The position numbers and the translations under genes are program-made. A DNA stretch of 64,000 nucleotides from Streptomyces sp. NBC_00576 (GTDB taxonomy: Bacteria; Actinomycetota; Actinomycetes; Streptomycetales; Streptomycetaceae), in the NCBI RefSeq assembly GCF_036345175.1, contig NZ_CP107780.1, forward strand, positions 6,510,001-6,574,000. The letters run 5' to 3'. The notes below the pieces were generated by a model. The model was not told the DNA's origin and did not search any database. It saw only the letters and a program-made list of their open reading frames with translations. This document shows positions 1 through 7,873 of this stretch, in pieces. Position 1 is the stretch's first letter; each line of letters opens with the position of its first letter.

Positions 1-79
1 TCCACTGTGTTGGTTCTGAAACCACGAACAACCCCACACCCAAGGTCACGGGTGTGGTGCGGTTGATGTGTTTCACCGT
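1..79 (+). other. 23S-5S internal transcribed spacer
   Basis: This stretch lies directly before the 5S rRNA and resembles the Streptomyces 23S-5S spacer. An 8-bp stem (34-41 with 50-57) can form and probably belongs to the rRNA processing structure. The 23S gene itself lies outside the window. Confidence 0.7.
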
Positions 80-197
80 GTTTCGGTGGTCATAGCGTGA
101 GGGAAACGCCCGGTTACATTCCGAACCCGGAAGCTAAGCCTCACAGCGCCGATGGTACTGCAGGGGGGACCCTGTGGGAGAGTAGGACACCGCCGAA
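80..197 (+). rRNA. rrf: 5S ribosomal RNA
   Basis: The sequence from GTTTCGGTGGTCATAGCG to the ACACCGCCGAAC end is the typical Streptomyces 5S rRNA of about 118 nt. It has the CCGAACCCGGAAGCTAAG core, and the two ends pair to form helix I. It is the last gene of an rRNA operon transcribed rightward into the window. The ends are assigned by resemblance and could be off by a base or two. Confidence 0.95.
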
Positions 198-208
198 CAA
201 ATATTGCG

Positions 209-245
209 AAAAGCCCCGTACCGGGTACACCGGAACGGGGCTTTT
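209..245 (+). terminator. rRNA operon terminator
   Basis: AAAAGCCCCG (209-218) pairs with CGGGGCTTTT (236-245) around a loop that has its own CCGG...CCGG pairing, and the stem ends in a T run. It sits just after the 5S gene, as an intrinsic terminator should. Confidence 0.9.
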
Positions 246-283
246 CTGCGTTCCAGAGTTATCCGGTCATTTAGGGTCCAGTT

Positions 284-928
284 ATGCGCTATGACCTCGT
301 CATCTTCGACAACGACGGTGTTCTCGTCGACAGTGAGTCGATCTCCAATACACTTCTGGCCGCCTACCTCACCGAACTCGGGCATCCGACCTCGTACGAG
401 GACTCCCTTCGCGACTACATGGGGTCCGCCATGCACCGCGTGCACGATCTGGTGGAGGAGAGGAGTGGGCGGCGGTTGCCGGACGATTTCGATGACGTCT
501 TCCATGCCCGGGTGTTCGCTGCTTTCGAGCGGGAGTTGAAGCCGGTGGCCGGTGTGGTCGACGTACTGGAGAAGCTGGTTGCTGACGGAGTGCCGTACTG
601 CGTGGCTTCCTCCGGGAGTCATGAGCGGATCCGGGTGGGGCATCGGAGTACCGGGCTCGAGCGGTGGTTCGACGGTGGGCGGGTTTTCAGTGCGCAGGAT
701 GTGGGGCGGGGGAAGCCGGCGCCCGATCTGTTTCTTTATGCGGCGGAGCGGATGGGGGTGGCGACTGGCAGGTGTGTGGTGGTGGAGGACAGTCCGTTGG
801 GGGTGCGGGCCGCTGTTGCGGCCGGGATGGATGTGCTCGGGTTCACTGCCATGACTCCTGCCGAGCGGCTGGTCGGGGCCACTCAACTCTTCGGCAGCAT
901 GGGTGAGTTGGCTGAGCTGGTTGTTTGA
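284..928 (+). CDS. HAD-superfamily phosphatase (beta-phosphoglucomutase/GmhB-like)
   Basis: This is a 214-residue HAD hydrolase of subfamily IA. Motif I is FDNDGVL near residue 8, with the nucleophile Asp in a D-x-D-G-V context. A helical cap follows, motif II is the ASSGSHE segment near residue 109, and motif III/IV is the lysine GKPAPDLF followed by VVEDSPLG. These motifs are typical of cytoplasmic phosphatases or phosphomutases acting on small sugar or nucleotide phosphates. The substrate cannot be read from sequence. It starts with ATG 39 bases after the rRNA terminator, so it must have its own short promoter there. It is one gene of its own, with a gap on both sides. Confidence 0.88.
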   Translation: MRYDLVIFDNDGVLVDSESISNTLLAAYLTELGHPTSYEDSLRDYMGSAMHRVHDLVEERSGRRLPDDFDDVFHARVFAAFERELKPVAGVVDVLEKLVADGVPYCVASSGSHERIRVGHRSTGLERWFDGGRVFSAQDVGRGKPAPDLFLYAAERMGVATGRCVVVEDSPLGVRAAVAAGMDVLGFTAMTPAERLVGATQLFGSMGELAELVV

Positions 929-948
929 GGTTGAGCATGGGTGGCGGC

Positions 949-960
949 TGACAATTGTCA
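949..960. promoter_or_regulatory. perfect 12-bp palindrome, candidate operator
   Basis: TGACAATTGTCA is a perfect inverted repeat lying 60 bases before the start of the membrane-protein gene at 1021. The form would suit a dimeric regulator of MarR or TetR type. It is AT-rich within very GC-rich flanks. The role is inferred only from symmetry and position. Confidence 0.35.
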
Positions 961-1020
961 TCTCCGGGTATGGACGATCGTTTCTGTTGGTGGGGTGGGG
1001 GTGACCGCGAGGCTTGAGGC

Positions 1021-1767
1021 ATGACAACAGCTACGACGGGTACGACGACGAACTCAGCCTCCCTTCGACGGAGTTTTCTGCCGTTGGTCCTCGACGTGGG
1101 GGTGCCTCTCGGGTCGTACTACGTATTCAAGGACGGGCTCGGGATGAGTGCCGTCGCCGCGCTCGGGTGGAGCAGTGCCGTCCCTGCGGTGCGGACCGGG
1201 TGGAGTGCGGCGCGGGGGCAGAAGGTCAATGCGATGGCCGCGCTCATCCTGGTGGTGAACGTTGTCGGGGTGCTGCTCAGTTTTGTCGCCGGGGATGCGC
1301 GGCTGATGCTCGTGAAGGACAGCGGGGTCAGCAGTGTCGTCGGGATCGGGGTGTTGGTGTCGGTCCGGCTGGGGCGGCCGATGATGACCGAGGGGATGAA
1401 GCCGTTCCTCATCAAGGGGGATGTCGAGCGAGCCGCCGCCTGGGAGCGGTTGGTCAGTGGGTCCCTGCGGTTTCGGCGGGCCGAGCGGACCTTCTCGGTG
1501 GTGTGGGGCGTGGCTCTGCTGGGGGAGTGCGTCGCGCGGATCGTGGGGGTCTACGTCCTCTCCGTCGACACCATGGTCTGGCTCGGCACTCTTGTGATGG
1601 TCGGGGCGATGCTGACGGCCGTTCTGGTCGGCGGTGCGCTTGCCGTTGAGCCGATGAAGCGGATGCTTCGCGATGAGGTCGCCTTGCGTCGGAATGGCGG
1701 TGCCTCGGCAGGTTCCCCTACGGATTCACGTACTGGTTGTGCTCAGGTGGTAGCTCAGGGTCGCTGA
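1021..1767 (+). CDS. VC0807-like integral membrane protein
   Basis: This 248-residue protein has about six hydrophobic segments, in the regions of residues 22-40, 45-60, 75-92, 100-118, 155-180 and 185-205. It resembles the VC0807-family membrane proteins of actinobacteria, whose biochemical function is unknown. The N-terminus is Thr-rich and probably cytoplasmic; the C-terminal 40 residues are polar. ATG 1021 is preceded by a GAGG-like element. A 12-bp palindrome lies 60 bases upstream and may be the operator. The next gene (MFS) is on the same strand after 93 bases, so an operon is possible but not shown. Confidence 0.7.
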   Translation: MTTATTGTTTNSASLRRSFLPLVLDVGVPLGSYYVFKDGLGMSAVAALGWSSAVPAVRTGWSAARGQKVNAMAALILVVNVVGVLLSFVAGDARLMLVKDSGVSSVVGIGVLVSVRLGRPMMTEGMKPFLIKGDVERAAAWERLVSGSLRFRRAERTFSVVWGVALLGECVARIVGVYVLSVDTMVWLGTLVMVGAMLTAVLVGGALAVEPMKRMLRDEVALRRNGGASAGSPTDSRTGCAQVVAQGR

Positions 1768-1860
1768 CGGGGAGTCGTTCCGGGGTGAGATCAAAGGTGA
1801 GCAGAATTCATTTTCCATATCGTCTACCCACGAGTAGGCCGGGGCCATACGCTCGCCGCC

Positions 1861-3102
1861 ATGACAGATGTGCTGCGGCGCGGCAGAGCCTCGCTGGCGT
1901 TCAGCTTTTTCGCTCAGGGCGCCGCCTTCGCGCTGCTCGTGACGCGGATCCCGGCCATCCAGGACCGGTACGGCATTTCCGACGCGATGCTGCCCCTCTT
2001 CCTCGCCGCCGTGCCGGTGCTGGCCGGGGTCGGCAGTGTCTGCGCCGAGCAGTTGGTCAAGCGGGTGCCTCCCAGTCTCGTACTGAGGTGGTCGCAGCCC
2101 GTCGTACTCCTGGCGCTGCTCGGTGTCGGCGCCGGGGACCATGTGGCCGAGGTGGCTGTGGCACTGGGCGCGTTCGGGCTGGCCGTCGGTGGGCTCGACG
2201 CCTCGATGAACATGCTCGGGGTGAGTCTGCAGCGGGCGTACGGGCGCAGCATCATGCTCGGGTTCCATGCGGCGTTCAGTCTGGGCGGGATCATCGGGGC
2301 CTCGCTTGCCTGGGCGGGCGCGCACTGGCATCTCGCCCTCTTCGTGTCCTACCTGCCTGTGGTGGCCGTGCTGGTGCCGGTCGCGCTGGTCGGAAGCCGG
2401 TGGTACGTCGATGCGCGGGACGGGGGCGGGGGGGAGCCTGACTCGGTGCCGAGTGATGCGCCCCGTGAGGGGGCCGACTCGGGCGCCCTCGTTTTCAGGA
2501 TGCTGCTGCCGCTGTGCCTGGTGATGACGTTCGCCTACATCGGGGACTCGACGGTCTCCAACTGGAGTGCGAAGTATCTGCAGGACGTGCTCGGGAGTTC
2601 GGAGCAGCTCGCCACCGTCCCGTACAACGTGTACATGGTCACCACGCTCGTCGGGCGGGCCATCGGGGACGTCGGGGTGCGGAGGTTCGGGGCCGTGGCC
2701 GTCGTGCGGGCGGGGGCGGTGGTGGCGGCGCTCGGGTTCGGTGTGGTGGCCGTGGCGCCCGGGGCGTGGGTCGGGATGCTCGGGTTCACGTTGCTGGGGC
2801 TCGGGTTGTGTGTGATCGTGCCGCAGACCTTCGCCGCCGCCGGACGGTTGTTCCCCGGGGCCTCGGATGCCGCCGTCGCGCGGCTCAACATATTCAACTA
2901 CGTGGGCTTCCTGATCGGTTCGCCCCTGGTGGGGGCTTTGGGTGATCTGTGGAACTACCGCGGGGCGATGCTGGTTCCGATGGTGTTGGTCCTGGTGACG
3001 TTGAGGTACGCGGGGTCGTTCGATCCGGGACTTGCCCGATACGGTGACGGGCATGAGCGGCCGCGCACAGCTGATGTGGGACGAGGCAGTAACGGGCTAT
3101 GA
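1861..3102 (+). CDS. major facilitator superfamily transporter
   Basis: This 413-residue protein has 12 predicted hydrophobic segments in two halves, separated by a polar loop (around residues 183-205: Gly/Asp/Glu-rich). The first half contains the VTRIPAIQDRYGISDA loop and the second half an FNYVGFLIGSPLVGALGD segment, typical of YbjJ-like MFS permeases. The substrate is unknown. A short polar N-terminus before the first membrane helix supports the ATG start. The 3' end overlaps the next gene by 50 bases, which suggests co-transcription with the deacetylase-family gene. Confidence 0.85.
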   Translation: MTDVLRRGRASLAFSFFAQGAAFALLVTRIPAIQDRYGISDAMLPLFLAAVPVLAGVGSVCAEQLVKRVPPSLVLRWSQPVVLLALLGVGAGDHVAEVAVALGAFGLAVGGLDASMNMLGVSLQRAYGRSIMLGFHAAFSLGGIIGASLAWAGAHWHLALFVSYLPVVAVLVPVALVGSRWYVDARDGGGGEPDSVPSDAPREGADSGALVFRMLLPLCLVMTFAYIGDSTVSNWSAKYLQDVLGSSEQLATVPYNVYMVTTLVGRAIGDVGVRRFGAVAVVRAGAVVAALGFGVVAVAPGAWVGMLGFTLLGLGLCVIVPQTFAAAGRLFPGASDAAVARLNIFNYVGFLIGSPLVGALGDLWNYRGAMLVPMVLVLVTLRYAGSFDPGLARYGDGHERPRTADVGRGSNGL

Positions 3103-4228
3103 CTTCGGCCCGGATCACCCGATGGATCCGGTCCGGCTCGCCCTGACCCGGCGACTCGTCGAAGCCTTCGGGCTAGACCGGGAAGTGGACGTGGTCTCGG
3201 CGAAGCCCGCCGGGGAGTCGACGCTGAGGCTTGTGCACCGTGAGGACTACATCGAGGCGGTCAAGGCCGCGTCCGCCGATCCGGGGGCGGCCGACGCGGC
3301 GTACGGGCTGGGGACCGTCGACGATCCCGCCTTCGCCGGGATGCACGAGGTGTCCGCGTTGATCGCGGGGCAGTCGGTGGGGGCCGCCGAGGCGGTGTGG
3401 CGTGGGGAGGCGATGCACGCCGTCAACTTCGCGGGCGGCCTGCACCATGCGATGCCCGGGGGCGCGTCCGGGTTCTGCATCTACAACGACGCCTCGTTGG
3501 CCATCGCCCGGCTGCTGGAGCTGGGGGCCGAGCGGGTCGCCTATGTGGATGTGGACGTGCATCACGGGGACGGCGTCCAGGCCGCGTTCTGGGAGGATCC
3601 GCGGGTTCTGACGATCTCGCTGCACGAGCATCCGCGCACCCTGTTCCCGCAGACCGGGTGGCCCGAGGAGACAGGGGCGGAGGGTCCCGCAGCGGGGAGT
3701 GCCGTCAACGTCGCGCTGCCGGCCGGGACCGGGGACGCCGGGTGGCTGCGGGCCTTTCACGCGGTCGTGCCCGAGCTGATCGCCGACTTCCGGCCGCAGG
3801 TGATCGTCACCCAGCACGGGGCCGACACCCACTTCGAGGATCCGCTCGCGCACCTCGCCGTGTCGTTGGACGCGCAGCGGGCGGTACAGATCGCCTGTCA
3901 CGACCTCGCGCACGAGTACGCCGACGGGAAGTGGGTCGCCCTGGGCGGGGGCGGATACGCGGTGGTGGAGGTCGTACCGCGGTCCTGGACGCACCTGGTG
4001 GCGATCGCGGCGGGGCGGGCCGTCGAGCCCACGGCCGTGATTCCGGAGGGGTGGCGGCAGGAAGTCTTCGCGCGTACGCGGCAGTTGGCGCCGGCGCGGA
4101 TGACCGACGGGCGGTGGCCGGTGACTTGGGCGGACTGGGAGGCGGGATACGACCCCGCTGACCGGTTGGATCAGGCGGTCATCGCGGCGCGCAAGGCGGT
4201 CTTTCCGCTGCGGGGACTGCTGGCGTAG
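3053..4228 (+). CDS. acuC: AcuC-like histone deacetylase family protein
   Basis: This 391-residue arginase-fold deacetylase is related to acetoin-utilisation protein AcuC and to class I/II histone deacetylases. The signatures are all present: an HHAMPGGASGFCIYND segment with the paired active-site histidines, DVDVHHGDG with Asp/His zinc ligands, and QHGADTHFEDPLAH carrying the distal Asp ligand. In Bacillus, AcuC deacetylates and activates acetyl-CoA synthetase; the same protein-lysine deacetylase role is likely here. ATG 3053 is chosen over a TTG 21 bases upstream because it gives the usual short N-terminus. It overlaps the MFS gene by 50 bases. A strong hairpin follows its stop codon. Confidence 0.9.
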   Translation: MSGRAQLMWDEAVTGYDFGPDHPMDPVRLALTRRLVEAFGLDREVDVVSAKPAGESTLRLVHREDYIEAVKAASADPGAADAAYGLGTVDDPAFAGMHEVSALIAGQSVGAAEAVWRGEAMHAVNFAGGLHHAMPGGASGFCIYNDASLAIARLLELGAERVAYVDVDVHHGDGVQAAFWEDPRVLTISLHEHPRTLFPQTGWPEETGAEGPAAGSAVNVALPAGTGDAGWLRAFHAVVPELIADFRPQVIVTQHGADTHFEDPLAHLAVSLDAQRAVQIACHDLAHEYADGKWVALGGGGYAVVEVVPRSWTHLVAIAAGRAVEPTAVIPEGWRQEVFARTRQLAPARMTDGRWPVTWADWEAGYDPADRLDQAVIAARKAVFPLRGLLA

Positions 4229-4254
4229 GTGACGCCGGCAGTCTGTGGGGTGCG

Positions 4255-4305
4255 GGGGCCGACACCGGCAGCCCCGGTCTCGGGCTCGGTGCCGGTGTCG
4301 GCCCC
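4255..4305. terminator. bidirectional terminator between convergent genes
   Basis: A 16-base arm (4255-4270) pairs perfectly with 4290-4305 around a 19-base loop. It lies between the deacetylase gene (+) and the SapA-like gene (-), which end toward each other, and could serve both. Confidence 0.8.
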
Positions 4306-4327
4306 TGTGCAGGTCCTGCGCCTGGCG

Positions 4328-4762
4328 TCAGGTGCACACGCCCGTGCCGGACGCCTCCACGTCGCCGACCTCGCCGTACCACTGCACGCAGTAGCCACGG
4401 GAGTCGTAGTACACCGGGCCCGCGTACGTGAAGTAGTCGTCGGCGTCCGCGACCGGTGTGGTCTCGTGGCCGGCGAGCACGTTGAGCTCGATGCCGATGT
4501 GGATGCGGGGACCGGCCGTGTTGCGGATGGTCACCGCGCAGCTCTTGCTCTCCGCCTCGTTCCAGGTGACGTAGATCCGGCCGACGCGGCCGACCGCCGT
4601 GGTGGCGACGACTTTGTATCCGGGGCCGCAGAGGTCGTCGTACCCGCCGGCTGACGCGGCGGACGCCGGGGCCGCGGTGGCGAACGTGGCGCCGAGGGCG
4701 GCGAGAGCGGTGACGGACGCGAGAGCGGCGTTGGTGGCGGTTCTACGACGGGACAGCTTCAT
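4328..4762 (-). CDS. secreted SapA-like (spore-associated) protein
   Basis: This 144-residue exported protein has a Sec signal peptide: basic MKLSRRR start, hydrophobic stretch, and cleavage expected after an APASA motif near residue 35. The mature part has paired cysteines (DLCGPGYKV, SKSCAVTIRN, RGYCVQW, GTGVCT). From memory it resembles Streptomyces spore-associated protein A, which has the same CGxGYKV opening, a CxVTVRN segment and an AGPVYV segment. It may bind to the cell or spore surface; no enzymatic motif is visible. The start is supported by AGGGGGA a few bases before the ATG. Confidence 0.75.
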   Translation of the reverse strand: MKLSRRRTATNAALASVTALAALGATFATAAPASAASAGGYDDLCGPGYKVVATTAVGRVGRIYVTWNEAESKSCAVTIRNTAGPRIHIGIELNVLAGHETTPVADADDYFTYAGPVYYDSRGYCVQWYGEVGDVEASGTGVCT

Positions 4763-5009
4763 GGTGTTCCCCCTGTGGTGATGATCTCTGTAGTGATGGT
4801 CAACTGGCGCTCGGTGCGCACGTGTTGTGAGACGTGGCTGTCGCCGGGAGAGTTGTAGGTGTTCCTGTCACTGTTCCGTCATCAGTGTCACCGTTGTCAC
4901 GAGCGCCGCCCGGGGCGTCGGCGAGCGAGGGTCGCGTGATTACGCCAACTGTGGGGTGTTCCCTGCATTCTGGGCATCCGGGGCGGGTGACTGCGCCAGC
5001 ATCGTTGAC

Positions 5010-5825
5010 GTGTTGAGTGCCGGGGCGTTGCGTGCCCATCTGCTGGCCGCCCGTCTCGCCGGGCCCGTGGCCACCTCGCGGGAGGAGAGTCTGCGGAGTT
5101 ATCGGCTCTTCGCCGCCCGCGATCCCAGGGTGCTGATCGGACTCGATCCCGAATGGACTTGGCGGCAGCAGGATCTGATCGGGTTGATGGCCGACCGATG
5201 TGGGGTCTCGGCCGATCCGCGGTGCGTCACCGGATGTGATGTGATCGATCCGGAACGGACGCTCGTGGCCCTCGACGCCTTCGCCGAGCGACTCTCCGCA
5301 GCCGCCCGGCACAGGGTTCCCGTGCTCCTGGGCACCGGTCACCCGCACCGACTGCTCGGTTTCTACGCCGCGTTGGCGGACGCTCTGTCGGCGGCGGGAT
5401 GTACTGTCCTCACCCCGGCGCAGGGTAGCTCTGTCGACATAACGACCCGGTTCGGTCTACGCACGTACAACCTTGACTACGTACGAGGAGTCGCGTTCGT
5501 ACGGGAACCGGGCGCCCTGGCCGCCGGGCGTGAGCCCGGCGCACACACGCACTCTCCCCTCCCGGTTCGGACCGTTCTGGCCGCCGCCGTCGAGGCCGGC
5601 GGGACGCTCCCAGAGCTGGTGATCGGGGACCACGGGTGGGTCTGCGGTGCAGGTCAACTGGGGTTCGAGGCCATCGGGCTGGCCGATACGGACGATCCCG
5701 CACTCTTCGTAGGAGAGGCGGAGGGGCGCGTGTCGGTCGTCGTTCCACTTGATGACGCTGTGCGGTCTGATTACTACCGGCCGATTACCCGCTACGTACT
5801 CAATCGAGCGTGTCTGTCACAGTAG
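5010..5825 (+). CDS. conserved Streptomyces phosphatase-like protein
   Basis: This 271-residue soluble protein is commonly labelled phosphatase in Streptomyces, but I see no classical phosphatase motif to confirm it. Notable segments are LLGTGHPHRLLGFY near residue 110, DITTRFGLRT near residue 148, and GDHGWVCGAGQLG near residue 215. The conserved Gly-His and Asp-His-Gly motifs hint at a nucleotide or phospho-ligand site. A longer frame extends upstream to 4827, but that part is Cys/Arg-rich and unlike protein, so GTG 5010 is chosen. It precedes bdtA by about 130 bases on the same strand, in an arrangement conserved in Streptomyces as I recall. Confidence 0.6.
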   Translation: MLSAGALRAHLLAARLAGPVATSREESLRSYRLFAARDPRVLIGLDPEWTWRQQDLIGLMADRCGVSADPRCVTGCDVIDPERTLVALDAFAERLSAAARHRVPVLLGTGHPHRLLGFYAALADALSAAGCTVLTPAQGSSVDITTRFGLRTYNLDYVRGVAFVREPGALAAGREPGAHTHSPLPVRTVLAAAVEAGGTLPELVIGDHGWVCGAGQLGFEAIGLADTDDPALFVGEAEGRVSVVVPLDDAVRSDYYRPITRYVLNRACLSQ

Positions 5826-5879
5826 GCCGCCGATGGGTGCACCTCTTCCCCACTCGCATCACCCGCCCCTACATTGGGG

Positions 5880-5907
5880 AGTGAGCACGCAGCGACGAAG
5901 AGTCACC
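5880..5907. promoter_or_regulatory. candidate BldD box upstream of bdtA
   Basis: AGTGA (5880-5884) and TCACC (5903-5907) form an imperfect inverted repeat with an 18-base spacer, 48 bases before the bdtA start. BldD sites are described as AGTgA-n-TCACc with variable spacing, and bdtA is a known direct BldD target in S. coelicolor. The placement therefore fits, but binding is inferred. Confidence 0.5.
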
Positions 5908-5955
5908 GGAAGGGGAAGCCGGTGGCCAGTCGAGTGCGGAAGGTTCAGGTGTGTC

Positions 5956-6168
5956 ATGGCTGCAGCTGGCGAGAGGCCTCTGAACGAGGTCCAGTTCCTA
6001 ACCGTGGCGGAAGTCGCCTCGGTGATGCGAGTGTCGAAGATGACCGTGTACCGCTTGGTGCACAGCGGTCATCTGCCCGCGATCCGGGTGGGACGTTCGT
6101 TCCGCGTCCCGGAGCAAGCGGTTCACGAGTACCTGCGCGAGAGCTATGTGGGGGTGGAGACAGCCTGA
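5956..6168 (+). CDS. bdtA: BdtA, excisionase/MerR-type small DNA-binding protein
   Basis: This 70-residue protein consists almost entirely of one helix-turn-helix of the excisionase/BldC type. LTVAEVASVMRVSKMTVYRL is followed by the wing segment IRVGRSFRVPEQAV. Such proteins bind DNA cooperatively in tandem. In S. coelicolor the same small gene next to the bldN region is bdtA, a direct target of the developmental repressor BldD. A candidate BldD box lies just upstream. ATG 5956 gives the compact domain; longer readings to 5749 run back through the preceding gene and are rejected. It is followed by the gene for the 32-residue ribosomal protein, an order also seen in mycobacteria (Rv0500A-Rv0500B). 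Confidence 0.82.
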   Translation: MAAAGERPLNEVQFLTVAEVASVMRVSKMTVYRLVHSGHLPAIRVGRSFRVPEQAVHEYLRESYVGVETA

Positions 6169-6351
6169 CGGCGGTCGAGGGGGGATGGTCGGGGACCCTC
6201 AGGGCTTCACCGGGTCCCCCCTGATCTCCTCTGATCTCCTCGATTGCCCTCGATTACAACCTCAGCGCTCGGACGGGTAGGCTGGCCCCTTGTAGGTCGT
6301 ATGGGCCCATGGCGCCCAACGCCGAGTGATGAGAAGTGAGCGAGGGTAGTC

Positions 6352-6450
6352 GTGGGCTCTGTTATCAAGAAGCGGCGCAAGCGGATGGCCAAGAAGAAGC
6401 ACCGCAAGCTGCTGAAGCGCACGCGCGTTCAGCGTCGCAACAAGAAGTAG
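6352..6450 (+). CDS. small ribosomal protein bS22 (AURKAIP1/COX24 domain)
   Basis: This gene encodes only 32 residues, beginning [12 protein letters not shown] and ending RRNKK; half of them are Lys or Arg. It is the actinobacterial AURKAIP1/COX24-type peptide, which in mycobacteria is the extra 30S protein bS22 bound near the decoding region. GTG 6352 is preceded by GAGGG at a suitable distance, and TAG lies at 6448-6450. A strong terminator follows at 6522. Its position between bdtA and the SDR gene matches the conserved actinobacterial order. It is easily missed because of its length. Confidence 0.88.
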   Translation: MGSVIKKRRKRMAKKKHRKLLKRTRVQRRNKK

Positions 6451-6521
6451 TCGGTCCGATCAAGAGATCGGGACTGCTACTCCTCCGCGACGCTGCGAGA
6501 GCGCGAGCGAGAGTGTGAAGG

Positions 6522-6558
6522 CTGTGGCCCCCCACTGGTTTCCGGTGGGGGGCCACAG
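6522..6558 (+). terminator. terminator after the bS22 gene
   Basis: CTGTGGCCCCCCAC (6522-6535) pairs perfectly with GTGGGGGGCCACAG (6545-6558) around a 9-base loop. This 14-bp GC-rich stem separates the bS22 gene from the SDR gene. Confidence 0.85.
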
Positions 6559-6718
6559 TCGTATTAGCTTGTGCGTACGCCTGTGCGGCACATGGCTGGG
6601 TCTGGTCATACGTATGGAGTCCTCGTGACTTCATGCATCGGGTGGTCATCACAGCGCAACAACAACCCGCTAGGTTGGGCTCCACACGGGAAACACGGCT
6701 GGAAGGAAGGCGCTGATC

Positions 6719-7825
6719 TTGGGCAAGGTCGTGCTCGTGACCGGGGTGGCCCGTCAACTGGGGGGCCGGTTCGTACGACGGATCCAGCGTGACCCCCAGG
6801 TGGACCGGGTCATCGCGGTGGACGCCGTTCCGCCCGAGCACCATCTGGGCGGCGCCGACTTCATCCAGGCCGACATCCGGCAGCCCACCATCGCGCGGGT
6901 GCTCGCCGAGACGAACGCCGACACGGTCGTGCACCTGGACGTGACGGGCATAGCGCTGGGCACTGGCAGCCGGGTCACGGTCAAGGAGACCAACGTCATC
7001 GGCACCATGCAGTTGCTGGGTGCCTGCCAGAAGTCGCCCGCCGTGAAGCGGCTGGTCGTGAAGTCCAGTACGAACGTGTACGGGTCTGCGCCCCGGGATC
7101 CTGCGGTCTTCACCGAGACCACCTCGCCCAAGTCGCTGCCCAGCGGCGGCTTCGCCAAGGACGCGGTGGAGGTGGAGGGGTACGTGCGGGGGTTCGCGCG
7201 GCGGCGGCCCGACGTCGCCGTGGCCGTGCTGCGCTTCGCCAACATCCTGGGGCCGACCGCGGACTCGCCGCTCGCCCAGTACTTCGGTATGCCGGTCCTG
7301 CCGACCGTGTTCGGCTACGACCCCCGGCTCCAGTTCGTGCACGAGGACGACGTGATCGAGGTTCTGCGCATCGCCTCGCACGACCCGGAGCGTGGAACGC
7401 TCAACAGCGGCACGTTCAACATCGCCGGCGACGGAGTTCTGCTGCTGTCGCAGTGCTCCCGGCGGCTCGGCCGTCCCACCGTGCCGCTGCTGCTGCCCGC
7501 GGTCACCTGGGCCGGCTCGCTGGTGCGTACGCTGGGCATGACGGACTTCTCGCCGGAGCAGATCCGGTTGCTCACGCACGGCCGGGTCGTGGCGACGAAC
7601 CAGATGCGCGAGACGCTGGGCTACCAGCCGAAGTTCACGACCGCCGAGACGTTCGAGGACTTCGCGCGTGTCCGCGGTCCCGGGCTGCTGCCGCCGGCAG
7701 CCATCGCGGGGGTCGTCGACCGGATCGCCGCGCTGCCCTTCGCACCCTTCGCGGGCAGTGGTGGTACCCCGGCCACGACAGGCGGGACGGGCACGACGAC
7801 CGGGACAGCCGCAACAGCGACCTGA
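6719..7825 (+). CDS. NAD-dependent epimerase/dehydratase (SDR, Rv0501-like)
   Basis: This 368-residue extended short-chain dehydrogenase has the Rossmann motif VTGVARQLGG near residue 7 in place of the usual TGxxGxxG, which is a noticeable variation. The catalytic region around KSSTNVYGSA has Tyr, but the usual YxxxK lysine is not evident. The last 40 residues are Ala/Thr/Gly-rich and probably disordered. TTG 6719 is taken as the start because GGAAGG lies 8 bases upstream. It is followed after 48 bases by the acyltransferase gene. The same pair stands as Rv0501-Rv0502 in M. tuberculosis, so a joint role in lipid or envelope metabolism is likely; the substrate is unknown. Confidence 0.85.
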   Translation: MGKVVLVTGVARQLGGRFVRRIQRDPQVDRVIAVDAVPPEHHLGGADFIQADIRQPTIARVLAETNADTVVHLDVTGIALGTGSRVTVKETNVIGTMQLLGACQKSPAVKRLVVKSSTNVYGSAPRDPAVFTETTSPKSLPSGGFAKDAVEVEGYVRGFARRRPDVAVAVLRFANILGPTADSPLAQYFGMPVLPTVFGYDPRLQFVHEDDVIEVLRIASHDPERGTLNSGTFNIAGDGVLLLSQCSRRLGRPTVPLLLPAVTWAGSLVRTLGMTDFSPEQIRLLTHGRVVATNQMRETLGYQPKFTTAETFEDFARVRGPGLLPPAAIAGVVDRIAALPFAPFAGSGGTPATTGGTGTTTGTAATAT

Positions 7826-7873
7826 CGGAGACAGCCCACCGACGCAGAGCGCCAACCGAGGAGCGCATCAACG

